Origin: Acidobacteriota bacterium
GTDB taxonomy: Bacteria; Acidobacteriota; Thermoanaerobaculia; UBA5066
Length of the DNA: 36,847 bases
Direction: 5' to 3'
Assembly: GCA_029567505.1 (NCBI GenBank)
Contig: JAKPXO010000001.1
Span: 1-36,847 of the forward strand
Part shown: piece by piece, positions 7,445-17,512 of the stretch
How positions within the stretch are numbered: position 1 is the stretch's first letter
Layout: every line of letters starts with the position of its first letter
Position numbers and translations under genes: made by a program
The notes under the pieces: generated by a model
Database searches by the model: none
The model's input: only the letters and a program-made list of their open reading frames with translations
What the model was told of the DNA's origin: nothing

Positions 7445-8167
7445 GTGAGCGTCGACGTCCTCCTCGTCCGCACCCACAGCCCCGGGAACCTCGGCTCGGC
7501 CGCGCGGGCCTGCAAGGCGTTCGGCGCGGGCCTCCTCCTCCTCGACCCGCGCGCTGACGCCGCTCACGAGGACGCCCGGGCCTTCGCGTCGGGGGCGGAG
7601 GACCTCCTCGACGGCGCGCCCCGCCTGGCCTCGTGGGAAGAAGCCGAAGACGGGGCCGGCGCCATCCTCGCCCTCACGTCGCTCCGCGGGCGGGTGACAC
7701 GCGGGCTTCCGCCCGCCTGGAGCTGGGCCGCGGCCCGACGGACAGCCGGGAGCGGGCGGCTCCTCCTCGTCTTCGGCCCGGAGCGCTCCGGTCTGACGAC
7801 GGAGGAGGTGAGGAGGTCGCAGGGGCGGCTCGCGCTTCCAACGCGGCCCGGCTTCCCGGTCCTGAACCTCGCGCAGGCCGTCGCGGCGGCGCTCGCGCTC
7901 CTCGAGAGCGGCCGGTCCGCGCGCGGAGGCCGGAAGGACGGGCGTTCGCCGGACCGGGACACGGACGCGGCCCCCATCGCGGCGCACCGGCGCCTCCGGG
8001 AGGAGCTCGCCACCGCTCTCCGCGCCTCGGGGTTCCTGGGCCGTGAGGACGACGCCGTCCTCTTCGAGCTCCTCGCGCCGCTCCTGCGCGCCCGCCCGAC
8101 CGGGCGGGAGGCGGAACTCTGGACGGGAGCGCTCCGGAAGCTCGGGCGACGCGTGCGGGGCGCGTAG
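7445..8167 (+). CDS. trmJ: TrmJ-like tRNA 2'-O-methyltransferase (SpoU/TrmH family)
   Basis: A 240-residue SAM-dependent RNA methyltransferase of the trefoil-knot SPOUT class. TrmJ methylates the 2'-OH of nucleotide 32 in the tRNA anticodon loop. Motif 1 is VLLVRTHSPGNLGSAARAC at the N-terminus, motif 2 LLLVFGPERSGLTTEEV and motif 3 LPTRPGFPVLNLAQAV, all in the TrmJ arrangement. A C-terminal helical extension (RLREELATALRASGF onward) is typical of TrmJ and distinguishes it from the shorter TrmL. Length fits TrmJ (about 245). Start is GTG 7445, directly before the conserved beta-strand; further upstream the frame overlaps the divergent gene. It converges with the BNR-repeat gene, and a hairpin lies over its stop codon. 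Confidence 0.82.
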   Translation: MSVDVLLVRTHSPGNLGSAARACKAFGAGLLLLDPRADAAHEDARAFASGAEDLLDGAPRLASWEEAEDGAGAILALTSLRGRVTRGLPPAWSWAAARRTAGSGRLLLVFGPERSGLTTEEVRRSQGRLALPTRPGFPVLNLAQAVAAALALLESGRSARGGRKDGRSPDRDTDAAPIAAHRRLREELATALRASGFLGREDDAVLFELLAPLLRARPTGREAELWTGALRKLGRRVRGA

Positions 8168-8188
8168 AGGTAGCCCTCCACGCGCCCC
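8157..8188. terminator. Hairpin between convergent trmJ and BNR-protein genes
   Basis: GGGGCGCGT (8157-8165) pairs perfectly with ACGCGCCCC (8180-8188). A further AGG/CCT match sits inside after two mismatches. The left arm includes the last codons and the stop of trmJ. The right arm lies just past the 3' end of the gene ending at 8202 on the other strand. Symmetric placement suggests a shared bidirectional terminator; there is no long T-run on either side. Confidence 0.5.
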
Positions 8189-8201
8189 GACGGTCAACGT
8201 T

Positions 8202-11200
8202 TCACTTCAGCTCGGGGATCCGTCCGGGTGTCCACGGGGCGCCGAGCGCCTCCGCCTTCGCCTCGAGGGCCGAGATCTCCTTCGCGATCGATCGGAGCGT
8301 CTCGAGGGCCGTGCCGATCCCGGCGGCGGCCGTCTCCACTTCCCTTTCCTGAGTCGCCGTCGGCGCCGCCGTCGTCGACCAGTGCGAGTAGACGACCGTC
8401 TGGACCCGGTCGACGAGGCCCGGGAGCGCCGGCTCGTTCCGCCGGCCGAGGGTCGAGTCGCCGTTCAGGACGACGTCGAGGTCGGCGAGCGCGAGCTTCA
8501 GGCGCCGCACCTCGCCGAAGAGCTCGGCGGGGGCGGCCGGGGTGTCGAGGAACGCCTTCTCGAGGTGGTCGACGCGCCCCTTCGCCTCCTTCGCGGCCTC
8601 GACGGCTCCGAGCGCCGCGCGTTGGACGCGGGCGGTGTTCTTCGAGAACGCGAGGACCGCGGCCCGGTCGACCTCTCCGAGCGTCGCCGCGCCGAGCGGG
8701 ACGACCCGGAACGCCTGCGGCTCGCCGAGCGGCGTCACGACGCCGTCGACCCTCTTCGCGAGGGCGACGCGATAGGTGCCGGGGGCGACCATCGGCCCGC
8801 GCGGCCCGGGGTACCACGGGCTCTCCTCCGCGGGCTTCAGGCGCGCCGGGTTCGACGCCGGGTAGCGGAGGTCCCACGCGATCCGCGCGAAGCCCGCCTT
8901 CGCGGGGGCGGTCAGCCGCCGGACGACGTTCCCCGCCTCGTCGGTCACCGTCAGGAGGAGCGTCGGCTCCTCCTCGCGGTCCTCGGCGCGGAGCTCCTCC
9001 CACGTCGGGTAGAAGACGTCCTCCCCCTTCTTCGCCTTCTCCTTCTCGGCCTCCTGGCGGGCCTTCTTCTTCCCCTTCAGCTCCTCCTTCAGGTACGTCG
9101 TGAAGACGGCGCCGAACGGCGGGTTCTCGGCCGCGTAATACGACTCGCCGAGGAACGCCTTCCCCTTCAGGCCGTACGGCACCCGCGGGACGTAGGCCCA
9201 CGCGTCGCGGACCGGGAAGAGGACCGCCTCCTTCGCGAGCGTCTCGGGGGTGGCGAGGCGGAGCGGCGTCAGGTCGTCGAGGACGCGGAAGCCGCGGCCG
9301 AACGTCGCCGCGACGAGCGCCCCCTCGCGCTCCTGGATCGCGAGGTCGCGGACGCTGATGACCGGCATCCCGCCTTTCAGCTGCACCCAGCGCTTCCCGC
9401 CGTCGTGCGAGAAGAAGAGGCCGAACTCGGTGCCGCAGAAGAGAAGGCCGGGCCTCCCCGGGTCCTCGGCGACCGTGTAGACGGTGCCGCGCGCCGGGAG
9501 GTCGCCCGCCACGGAGACCCACGTCTTCCCTCGGTCGGCGCTCTTCAGGACGTACGGCTTGAAGTCGCCCCGCTTGTGATTGTCGAACGCGGCGTAGACG
9601 ACGTCCGCCTCGTGCGGCGACGGCGCCAGGTCGGCGACGTACGTCATCTCCGGCACGCCGGGGAACGTTGAAACCTTCCGCCACGTCGTCCCGCCGTCCT
9701 CCGTCACCTGGACGAGGCCGTCGTCGGTCCCGGCGTAGACGAGGTCTTCCTTCTTCGGGCTCTCGGCGAGGGAGACGATGTTCCCCCAGAAGGACGTCGA
9801 GGCGTTCTTCGCCACGGCGTCGACGCTCCAGACGCGTCCCATCACGGGGAGCCTGTTCCGGTCGACCTGGCGCGTCAGGTCGGGGCTGACGGCCTTCCAG
9901 CTGTTCCCGCGGTCCTCGCTCCGGAAGACCCGCTGCGCCGCGAACCAGAGGCGCGTCGGCTTGTGGGGCGAGATGAAGAGAGGCGAGTCCCAGTTCCAGC
10001 GCAGCGGCGCCTCGCCGGGGCCGGCCTGCGGCTGGACGTCGACCTGCTCCCCCGTCTTCCGGTCGTAGCGGACGAGGACGCCGTGCTGCGCCTCGGAGTA
10101 GACGATGTCGGGGTTCCCCGGCTCGATGGCGGCGAAGAAGCCGTCGCCCCCCTGCGTGACGAACCAGTCCTCGTTCCCGATGCCGTGCACCTTCGTCGTG
10201 GCCGACGGCCCGCCGAGCGTGTTGTTGTCCTGCGTGCCGCCGTAGACGTTGTAGAAGGGGCGCGCGTCGTCGACGGCGACGCGGTAGAACTGCGTCACCG
10301 GGAGGTTCGTCTTGAACTGCCACGTCTCGCAGCGGTCCCACGTCTCGTAGATGCCGCCGTCGTTGCCGTTCAGGAGGTGGTTCGGGTCCTCCGGGTCGAT
10401 CCAGAGGGCGTGGTTGTCGACGTGCTTCGCCTTCTCGCCGGCGTCCCGCCACGTCTTGCCGCCGTCCTCCGTCACCTGCATGTAGACGTCCATCGAGTAG
10501 ACGCGGCTCGCGTCGTGCGGGTCGGGGAAGAGCTCCTGGTAGTACTGCGCCGAACCGGTCGCGTACTCGCCCCGCTTCTCCCAGCTCATCCCGCCGTCGA
10601 GCGAGCGGTAGAAGCCGCCGTCCTTCCCGCGCGCCTCGACGAGCGCGTAGACGGTGTCGGGCGCGGTCGGCGGGATCGCCAGGCCGATCCGCCCGACGTC
10701 CCCCTTCGGGAGGCCGTTCGTCAGCTTCGTCCAGGTCGCGCCGCCGTCCGTCGACTTGTGGATGCCGCTCTCCGGCCCGCCGTTGATGAGCGTGAAGACG
10801 TGCCGCCGGCGCTGGTAGGCCGTCGCGTAGAGGACCTCCGGGTCGCGCGGGTCCATCCAGACGTCGCTGACGCCCGTCTTCGGCGAGATCGTGAGGACCG
10901 CCTTCCACGTCTTCCCGCCGTCGGTCGTCTTGTAGAGGCCGCGGTCGCCGCCGTCGGCCCAGAGCGGCCCCTGCGCCGCGACGTAGACGGTCTTCCCGTC
11001 CTTCGGGTGGACGAGGATCTTCCCGACGTGCTCCGACGCCTTCAGCCCGACGTTCTCCCAGGTCTTCCCGCCGTCGGGCGAGCGGTAGACGCCGTCGCCG
11101 TAGCCGACGCTCCGCTGGCTGTTGTTCTCGCCCGTCCCGACCCAGACGACGAGCGGGTTCGTCGGGTCGAGGGCGATGCAGCCGATCGAGAAGGAGCCCT

Positions 11201-11501
11201 CGGAGTCGAAGATCGGCTCGAACGTCGTCCCCCAGTTCGTCGTCTTCCAGACGCCGCCCGAGGCGACGACGACGTAGTACGTCCCCTTGCGGACGGGGTC
11301 GACCGCGAGGTCGCCGATGCGGCCCGAGGTGAGCGCGGGGCCGAGGTCGCGGAGCGCGAGCCCCGCGAACGTCTCGGCGGAGTACGGCTCCTTCGGCTTC
11401 TCGGCCGCGGCCTTCGAGTCCTTCGCCGCGGCCTTCGCGGGCGCGGCGAGGCCGGCCGGGGCGACGAGGGAGAGGGCAAGGAGGATCGGAAGAGTTCTCA
11501 T
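8202..11501 (-). CDS. Secreted VPS10/sortilin-like BNR-repeat protein ('glycosyl hydrolase' type)
   Basis: A 1,099-residue exported protein. A signal peptide (MRTLPILLALSLVAPAGLAAP) precedes two consecutive beta-propeller-like halves. At least nine Asp-box/BNR motifs of form S/T-x-D-x-G-x-x-W are readable, such as SPDGGKTW, TTDGGKTW, STDGGATW, SEDRGNSW and SHDGGKRW. The C-terminal 300 residues hold an Ig-like beta region and helices (EVDRAAVLAFSKNTARVQ). Such proteins are often labelled glycosyl hydrolase or VPS10-domain protein, but the Asp box is structural and no sialidase arginine triad or catalytic site is evident. It starts 4 bp after the prolyl oligopeptidase gene, with its ribosome site (GGGAAG) in that gene's 3' end. 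Role unknown; binding or processing of extracellular polymers or peptides is plausible. Confidence 0.85.
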   Translation of the reverse strand: MRTLPILLALSLVAPAGLAAPAKAAAKDSKAAAEKPKEPYSAETFAGLALRDLGPALTSGRIGDLAVDPVRKGTYYVVVASGGVWKTTNWGTTFEPIFDSEGSFSIGCIALDPTNPLVVWVGTGENNSQRSVGYGDGVYRSPDGGKTWENVGLKASEHVGKILVHPKDGKTVYVAAQGPLWADGGDRGLYKTTDGGKTWKAVLTISPKTGVSDVWMDPRDPEVLYATAYQRRRHVFTLINGGPESGIHKSTDGGATWTKLTNGLPKGDVGRIGLAIPPTAPDTVYALVEARGKDGGFYRSLDGGMSWEKRGEYATGSAQYYQELFPDPHDASRVYSMDVYMQVTEDGGKTWRDAGEKAKHVDNHALWIDPEDPNHLLNGNDGGIYETWDRCETWQFKTNLPVTQFYRVAVDDARPFYNVYGGTQDNNTLGGPSATTKVHGIGNEDWFVTQGGDGFFAAIEPGNPDIVYSEAQHGVLVRYDRKTGEQVDVQPQAGPGEAPLRWNWDSPLFISPHKPTRLWFAAQRVFRSEDRGNSWKAVSPDLTRQVDRNRLPVMGRVWSVDAVAKNASTSFWGNIVSLAESPKKEDLVYAGTDDGLVQVTEDGGTTWRKVSTFPGVPEMTYVADLAPSPHEADVVYAAFDNHKRGDFKPYVLKSADRGKTWVSVAGDLPARGTVYTVAEDPGRPGLLFCGTEFGLFFSHDGGKRWVQLKGGMPVISVRDLAIQEREGALVAATFGRGFRVLDDLTPLRLATPETLAKEAVLFPVRDAWAYVPRVPYGLKGKAFLGESYYAAENPPFGAVFTTYLKEELKGKKKARQEAEKEKAKKGEDVFYPTWEELRAEDREEEPTLLLTVTDEAGNVVRRLTAPAKAGFARIAWDLRYPASNPARLKPAEESPWYPGPRGPMVAPGTYRVALAKRVDGVVTPLGEPQAFRVVPLGAATLGEVDRAAVLAFSKNTARVQRAALGAVEAAKEAKGRVDHLEKAFLDTPAAPAELFGEVRRLKLALADLDVVLNGDSTLGRRNEPALPGLVDRVQTVVYSHWSTTAAPTATQEREVETAAAGIGTALETLRSIAKEISALEAKAEALGAPWTPGRIPELK

Positions 11502-11505
11502 GGCG

Positions 11506-13647
<2,142 letters not shown>

Positions 13648-13739
13648 GCGGGGACGCTCCTTGGATCGGCACGCGGTGGTCATCGTGCTGGGCGCGCAAT
13701 CATCCCACGGGGTGGGCCCGGGGCGGCTACCATCGGGAT

Positions 13740-15047
13740 GTGACGCGACTTTCCGCGCTCCTCGCCGTCGCCGCGCTCGCCGGAGGGCCGCTCGCGGGGG
13801 CGGGCGCCCGCCCGGCCCCGCCCGAGGTCGTCGCCGCACCGGACGGCCTCGCGTTCGCCCTCGCGCTCGGCGGCGGCGGACAGGTCCTCGCCTCCGGCCC
13901 CTACCTCCTCCGGGTCCCCGGAGCGGAAGGGCCTCTTCGCCTCGAGATGGCCCGCCTCGCGGTCGACGGGGCCCGGCTCCGGGGCGAGCTCCGGCTGTCG
14001 AACGACTCTGGGTCGCTTCTCTCGGGCCTCGAGCTCGACTTCCGCAGCGTCACGCCGACGGTGCGGGCGGTGCCGGGCCGGGCCGCCCCGGAGCCGCTCC
14101 CCCTGGCCCTCCCGCGCCCGCTCTCTGTCGGCGAGCTGCTGCCGGGCGAAGCGACGCCGTTCGTCCCGTTCGAGATCGCGCCGCTCCCTCTCGGCGAGGA
14201 CGTGACCGTCGTCGTCCTCCTCGGCGCCGTGACCGGCCTCGCCGTGTCGCCGCCGATCGCCGTCGAGGGAGCCCTTCGGCCGACCGCCCTCGACACGGAC
14301 CGCTCCGGCCGCCTCTACGTCGCCACGGCGGGCGTCGGGCGAGTCCTCCGGCTGACCGCCGCCTCGGCGGCGACACCCGCCGAGGCGGCCCGCCCGTCGG
14401 CTCCGCCCACGGGGATGGCGCTCCGCCGGCGCGACCACGGTCTCTTCGTCGCAACAGGCGGAGCGACGGTCGAGGTCTATCGCCCGGGCCGCACGCGCCC
14501 GGCGGCGCTCGACGCGGGACGGCCCGTCACGCTCCTGCGCGTCGACGCGAGCGGCGTCCTGCGGGCCGCGTCGGGGAACGGGGTCCTCGCGTTCGACGAG
14601 GCGAAGGCCGGCCCGCCCAGGCCTCTCGGCCCCGAGGGGAGCGAGGTCCTCTCCTTCGACGCCGACGCCCGCGGCCGCGTCCGGGCCGTCGTCCGGAACG
14701 GAGAGACACGGCGGGTCGTCGCCTCGGAGGCAGCGGGCGCTTCTCCCGTCGCGGCGGGCCGGGGCCCTGGAGCCGACGCCCTCGACGCGCCCCGGGCCGT
14801 CCGCTTCGCCGCGGACGGCGCCCTCTGGATCGCGGCCGACGGCCCGACGCCGGAAAGCGCCGTCCTCACGCGCTTCTCCCCGAACGGGGAGCCGCGCGGC
14901 ACGCTCCCCCGGCTCGGTCTCGCGCTCCTGCTCGGCAAGGACGAGGAGGCGGGCGTCCCGCCGGCCGTCGACCTCGCGCCCGGACCGGACGGGCTTCTCT
15001 GGGTCCTTCTCGAGAGCGGGGCGCTCTTCGGCGCCCGCCCCTTCTGA
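13740..15047 (+). CDS. Exported beta-propeller-like protein of unknown function
   Basis: A 435-residue protein that I cannot assign to a named family. An N-terminal signal peptide (RLSALLAVAALAGGPLAGAGA) is followed by a beta-rich region to about 185 and then by repeated short strands. Patterns such as ALDTDRSGRLYVATAGVGRVLRL, VRFAADGALWIAADG and DLAPGPDGLLWVLLESGALF resemble NHL/SMP-30 type propeller blades. No catalytic motif is apparent. Start is GTG 13740; an ATG two bases earlier is followed directly by TGA. It diverges from the prolyl oligopeptidase gene with only 92 bp between. An NHL-type sensor or ligand-binding protein is the most that can be said. Confidence 0.7.
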   Translation: MTRLSALLAVAALAGGPLAGAGARPAPPEVVAAPDGLAFALALGGGGQVLASGPYLLRVPGAEGPLRLEMARLAVDGARLRGELRLSNDSGSLLSGLELDFRSVTPTVRAVPGRAAPEPLPLALPRPLSVGELLPGEATPFVPFEIAPLPLGEDVTVVVLLGAVTGLAVSPPIAVEGALRPTALDTDRSGRLYVATAGVGRVLRLTAASAATPAEAARPSAPPTGMALRRRDHGLFVATGGATVEVYRPGRTRPAALDAGRPVTLLRVDASGVLRAASGNGVLAFDEAKAGPPRPLGPEGSEVLSFDADARGRVRAVVRNGETRRVVASEAAGASPVAAGRGPGADALDAPRAVRFAADGALWIAADGPTPESAVLTRFSPNGEPRGTLPRLGLALLLGKDEEAGVPPAVDLAPGPDGLLWVLLESGALFGARPF

Positions 15048-15053
15048 GCGGCT

Positions 15054-15088
15054 CGCGCCGCGGGACCGCCCTTCAGGGGCGCGGCGCG
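15054..15088. terminator. Bulged GC-rich hairpin between convergent genes
   Basis: CGCGCCG (15054-15060) pairs with CGGCGCG (15082-15088). An inner CGCCC (15067-15071) pairs with GGGGCG around a TTCA loop; a six-base bulge sits on the left side. It begins 6 bp after the stop of the propeller-like gene and reaches into the last codons of the gene ending at 15073. A shared terminator is likely, although no T-run follows. Confidence 0.4.
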
Positions 15089-15495
15089 GCCGGGACCAGC
15101 TTCGAGAGGAGGCAGAAGTCGGCCCGGTAGAGGGCCTTTCCGGCCTGGTTCGTCCCGGCGGGAACGAGGAAGAGGTCGCCGACGCGCCGGCCCCGCGTCC
15201 CGACGAGGCGCCACGTCCCCTCGGCGAGGCGGTACGGACCGTCCGCTGAGAAGAGGAGCCGGAACTGCTCCACGTCCGTCCCGGACTTCAGCTCCTCCAC
15301 CCGCTCGAGCAGGAGCGTGACGGTCGCGCCCTCGGCGCTCCGCGCCGTGAACGTCTCGCCCGCGGCGGATCGCAGCCCGAGGAGCCCCTCCTCCACCTTC
15401 GCCCGGGGGGCGGCGAGCGCCTCCGCCGGCAGGAGCGTCAGCCCCGCGAGGCCCGCGGCCGCGCCGGAAAGGAACGACTTCCGTGTGATCTCCAT
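15073..15495 (-). CDS. DUF6916-like protein with signal sequence
   Basis: A 140-residue small protein. The N-terminus MEITRKSFLSGAAAGLAGL has a basic n-region and hydrophobic core with LPAEALAAP before the mature part. It looks like an export signal with one arginine and a lysine, so Sec or a weak Tat signal. The mature region has the pattern GETFTARSAEG, LLLERVEEL, FRLLFSADGPYRLAEGTWRL, GDLFLVPAG and YRADF. The same series of motifs appears in the protein at 15609-15917, so the two are diverged paralogues. From memory the pattern matches the DUF6916 family, often seen beside tail-collar genes; function unknown. ATG 15495 is favoured over an upstream extension rich in arginine and proline. 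Confidence 0.72.
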   Translation of the reverse strand: MEITRKSFLSGAAAGLAGLTLLPAEALAAPRAKVEEGLLGLRSAAGETFTARSAEGATVTLLLERVEELKSGTDVEQFRLLFSADGPYRLAEGTWRLVGTRGRRVGDLFLVPAGTNQAGKALYRADFCLLSKLVPAAPRP

Positions 15496-15608
15496 GGCAC
15501 TCCTCACGCTACGCGCGCCGCGCCGGCGAGGCCGCCGCGGCCTCCCCGTTCCCGGGCGCTGGACGAAGCGCCCGGCCGCGGGCATCCTCCCGCCGGGCGG
15601 AGGGACCC

Positions 15609-15917
15609 GTGACCGACACGCTCTCGATTTCCGAATTCACGCCGCTCGTCGGAGCGGCCTTCACGATTCGATTCCCCGACGGAACGCTCGAGCTGACGCT
15701 CGGCACCGTGGAGCCCCTCGGGTCGCGCGCGCCGCGAGCCGACGTGCCGGCGCTCCGCACCGAGCCCTTCTCGCTCGTCTTCCTCGGCCCGCTCGCGCCC
15801 GTTCTCCCTCAGCGCACCTGGGCGCTCGAGCACCCCGTGCTCGGCACGCACGAAGTCTTCCTCGTGCCGCTCGGCCCGCAGGAAGGCCGGATGCGCTACG
15901 AGGCGGTCTTCAACTGA
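15609..15917 (+). CDS. DUF6916-like protein without signal
   Basis: A 102-residue protein. GAAFTIRFPDG, LELTLGTVEPL, FSLVFLGP, RTWALEHPVLG, EVFLVPLGP and YEAVFN line up in order with the exported paralogue at 15073-15495. It lacks a signal peptide, so this copy should stay in the cytoplasm. Start is GTG 15609 with GGAGGGA just upstream. The 113 bp between the two divergent paralogues must carry both promoters. Its 3' end overlaps the convergent GNAT gene by 8 bp. Its place at the end of the tail-collar operon suggests a shared process, possibly folding or delivery of those proteins, but that is inference. Confidence 0.75.
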   Translation: MTDTLSISEFTPLVGAAFTIRFPDGTLELTLGTVEPLGSRAPRADVPALRTEPFSLVFLGPLAPVLPQRTWALEHPVLGTHEVFLVPLGPQEGRMRYEAVFN

Positions 15918-16443
15918 CCGCATCGCCGCTCCACGACAGGAAAAGGTAGACCCCCTTGTCCTCGACGAGCCGGAACCCGAGCCGCTCGTAGAGGCGGAGG
16001 GCGGGGTTCATCCGCTCGACGTGGATCGTGACGGACTTACCGGCCGCCGACGCCCGCGCCTGCACGTCCCGGACGAGACTCGTCCCGATCCCGTCGCGCC
16101 GCGCCTGGGGCAGGAGCGCCACGTCGACGATCCTCACCTCCGAAGGTCCCTCCCAGAGGTAGAGCCGGCCCACGTCGCGCCCGTCGGCGACGACGACCTC
16201 GAACGAGGCGCCGTCGTAGTTCGCCCGCCACCAGGCGTCCTGCGCGTCGAACTGCTGGCGGAGGAACGCCTCCTTCGCCTCGGGAGGCCACGGCACCGGC
16301 GCGAGCTCCTCCTCGCGCGTCGACGCGTAGACGCGAAAGAGAAGCTCCCGGTCCGCGGGCGTCGCCGGACGGAGCGCGACGCGGCGCGCCGCGGCCGATT
16401 CTTCCGCCGCCACGCCCGTCACCGCCGCCTCCGCGCCCGTCAC
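15910..16443 (-). CDS. GNAT-family N-acetyltransferase, last gene of tail-collar operon
   Basis: A 177-residue acetyltransferase. The acetyl-CoA pyrophosphate loop is QARRDGIGTSLV (113-124, R/QxxGxG/A form), preceded by the strand RIVDVALLP. Motif B is MNPALRLYERLGF (145-157). The first 20 residues look disordered. Start is GTG 16443 with GAGGGGCGC upstream, 7 bp after the collar gene at 16451, so it is co-transcribed. The substrate cannot be told from sequence. Its fixed position after three collar genes suggests a modifier of one operon product, perhaps an N-terminal or lysine acetylation, but an unrelated small-molecule acetyltransferase is also possible. Confidence 0.85.
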   Translation of the reverse strand: MTGAEAAVTGVAAEESAAARRVALRPATPADRELLFRVYASTREEELAPVPWPPEAKEAFLRQQFDAQDAWWRANYDGASFEVVVADGRDVGRLYLWEGPSEVRIVDVALLPQARRDGIGTSLVRDVQARASAAGKSVTIHVERMNPALRLYERLGFRLVEDKGVYLFLSWSGDAVS

Positions 16444-16450
16444 GCGCCCC

Positions 16451-16972
16451 TCAGGTCCGTGGCGGGAAGACGCCCTGCAGGGCGATGTTGAAGTAGAACG
16501 TCAAGTATGGCTGCATGTTGTTGTGCGGCGCGTCTCCGCCGGCGGGGGCGAGGGCCTCGGGGGCGAGCTGCGCGTTCGACGCGGCCTGGTAAAGCGTTCC
16601 CCCAGAGGAGAGGGCCAGAGACGCGTTCGGGCTGACCACGTTCGTGTCGGCGAGGTCGAGAACGTTGGCCCGCAGGGCGTGCGAATGCGCGGGGATCTCG
16701 CTTTCCAGAAGGCTCACGGTCTCGCTGCCGCCGGTCTCCCCCAGATCGTGGAGGCTCAGGCCCGGCCCCTGTCCGGGGTGCATCGGCGCCCTTCCCTGCA
16801 AGTCCGGCAGGGCGAAGTTGCTCTTTCCGTTCCCTCCGTACGTCGTTCCGAGGAGCGAGAAGAGCGCGGTGTTCTGAGAGAGGGGCAGCAGCTGGCCATC
16901 GCACCAGGCCCAGCCCTTGGGAGCGAAGTTGAACGGGAAGATCCGGATCTCGGCGACGAAGGGATCTGCCAT
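16451..16972 (-). CDS. Tail-collar domain protein (copy 1)
   Basis: A 173-residue member of the phage tail-collar (PF07484-type, 'microcystin-dependent protein') family. The N-terminus FVAEIRIFPFNFAPKGWAWC is followed by DGQLLPLSQNTALFSLLGTTYGG and NFALPDLQGR, the family core. A PAHSH motif follows (H96, H98) and, near the C-terminus, HNNMQPYLTFYF. Phage tail-fibre proteins with this core form trimeric tips that bind receptors; free-standing bacterial versions have no agreed function. There is no signal peptide. A GAGGAG ribosome site lies 7 bp before ATG 16972. It is 27 bp downstream of copy 2. The region between the HSH and the end differs from the other copies, so it may be the specificity part. 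Confidence 0.9.
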   Translation of the reverse strand: MADPFVAEIRIFPFNFAPKGWAWCDGQLLPLSQNTALFSLLGTTYGGNGKSNFALPDLQGRAPMHPGQGPGLSLHDLGETGGSETVSLLESEIPAHSHALRANVLDLADTNVVSPNASLALSSGGTLYQAASNAQLAPEALAPAGGDAPHNNMQPYLTFYFNIALQGVFPPRT

Positions 16973-16999
16973 GGGGTGCTCCTCGTGGCTCTCTGCGGA

Positions 17000-17503
17000 T
17001 CAGGTCGGGGACGGGAAGATTCCGAACAGGCTGATGATGAAGTCGACGCAGAGATAGGGCTGGAAGTTCGTGTGCGGCTGCGAGCCGCCGACGGCGGAGA
17101 TCGCCGCGGCGGCCATGTTCCCGTTCGGTGGGTCGTTGATGTAGGGCGTCACGTTGAACGACGTCGCGGGCAGGGCTCCCGCCGGGCTGACCAGGTCGCC
17201 GGTCGCGGTGGAGGCGAGCGCCGGGTGGGAGTGGGCCGGGACCTGGTTCACCGTCAGCGTGATCTCTTCGGCCCCTCCCGTCTCCGCGAGGATGAACCCG
17301 TTCCCCTGATGGATCGGGATCCGGCCGCGCAGGTCGGGGAGGGCGAATGTCGACTGCCCGTCGCCCCCGTAGGTCGTCCCGATGAGCTGGAAGAGCGTTT
17401 CGTTCTCGGAAATCGGCAGGAGCTGGCCTTCGCAGAACTGCCAGCCTGCGGGGGCGAAGTTCCCCGCGAACATCCGGATCTCGCCGACGTAGGGCTGTGC
17501 CAT
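17000..17503 (-). CDS. Tail-collar domain protein (copy 2)
   Basis: A 167-residue paralogue of the proteins on both sides. It has YVGEIRMFAGNFAPAGWQFC, EGQLLPISENETLFQLIGTTYGGDG, TFALPDLRGRIPIH, a PAHSH motif (H91, H93) and HTNFQPYLCVDF near the end. The variable stretch between about residues 96 and 140 (TGDLVSPAGALPATSFN onward) differs strongly from copies 1 and 3. The start ATG 17503 has its ribosome site (GAGGAG) overlapping the stop codon of copy 3 only 9 bp away, so translation is probably coupled. No signal peptide. Likely a trimer subunit by analogy with phage short tail fibres; this is inference. Confidence 0.9.
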   Translation of the reverse strand: MAQPYVGEIRMFAGNFAPAGWQFCEGQLLPISENETLFQLIGTTYGGDGQSTFALPDLRGRIPIHQGNGFILAETGGAEEITLTVNQVPAHSHPALASTATGDLVSPAGALPATSFNVTPYINDPPNGNMAAAAISAVGGSQPHTNFQPYLCVDFIISLFGIFPSPT

Positions 17504-17512
17504 GTCGTCTCC

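Noticed and set aside
8202-11501. Sialidase call from the many Asp boxes
   Set aside because: Asp boxes are structural; the arginine triad and the catalytic Tyr/Glu pair of sialidases could not be found.
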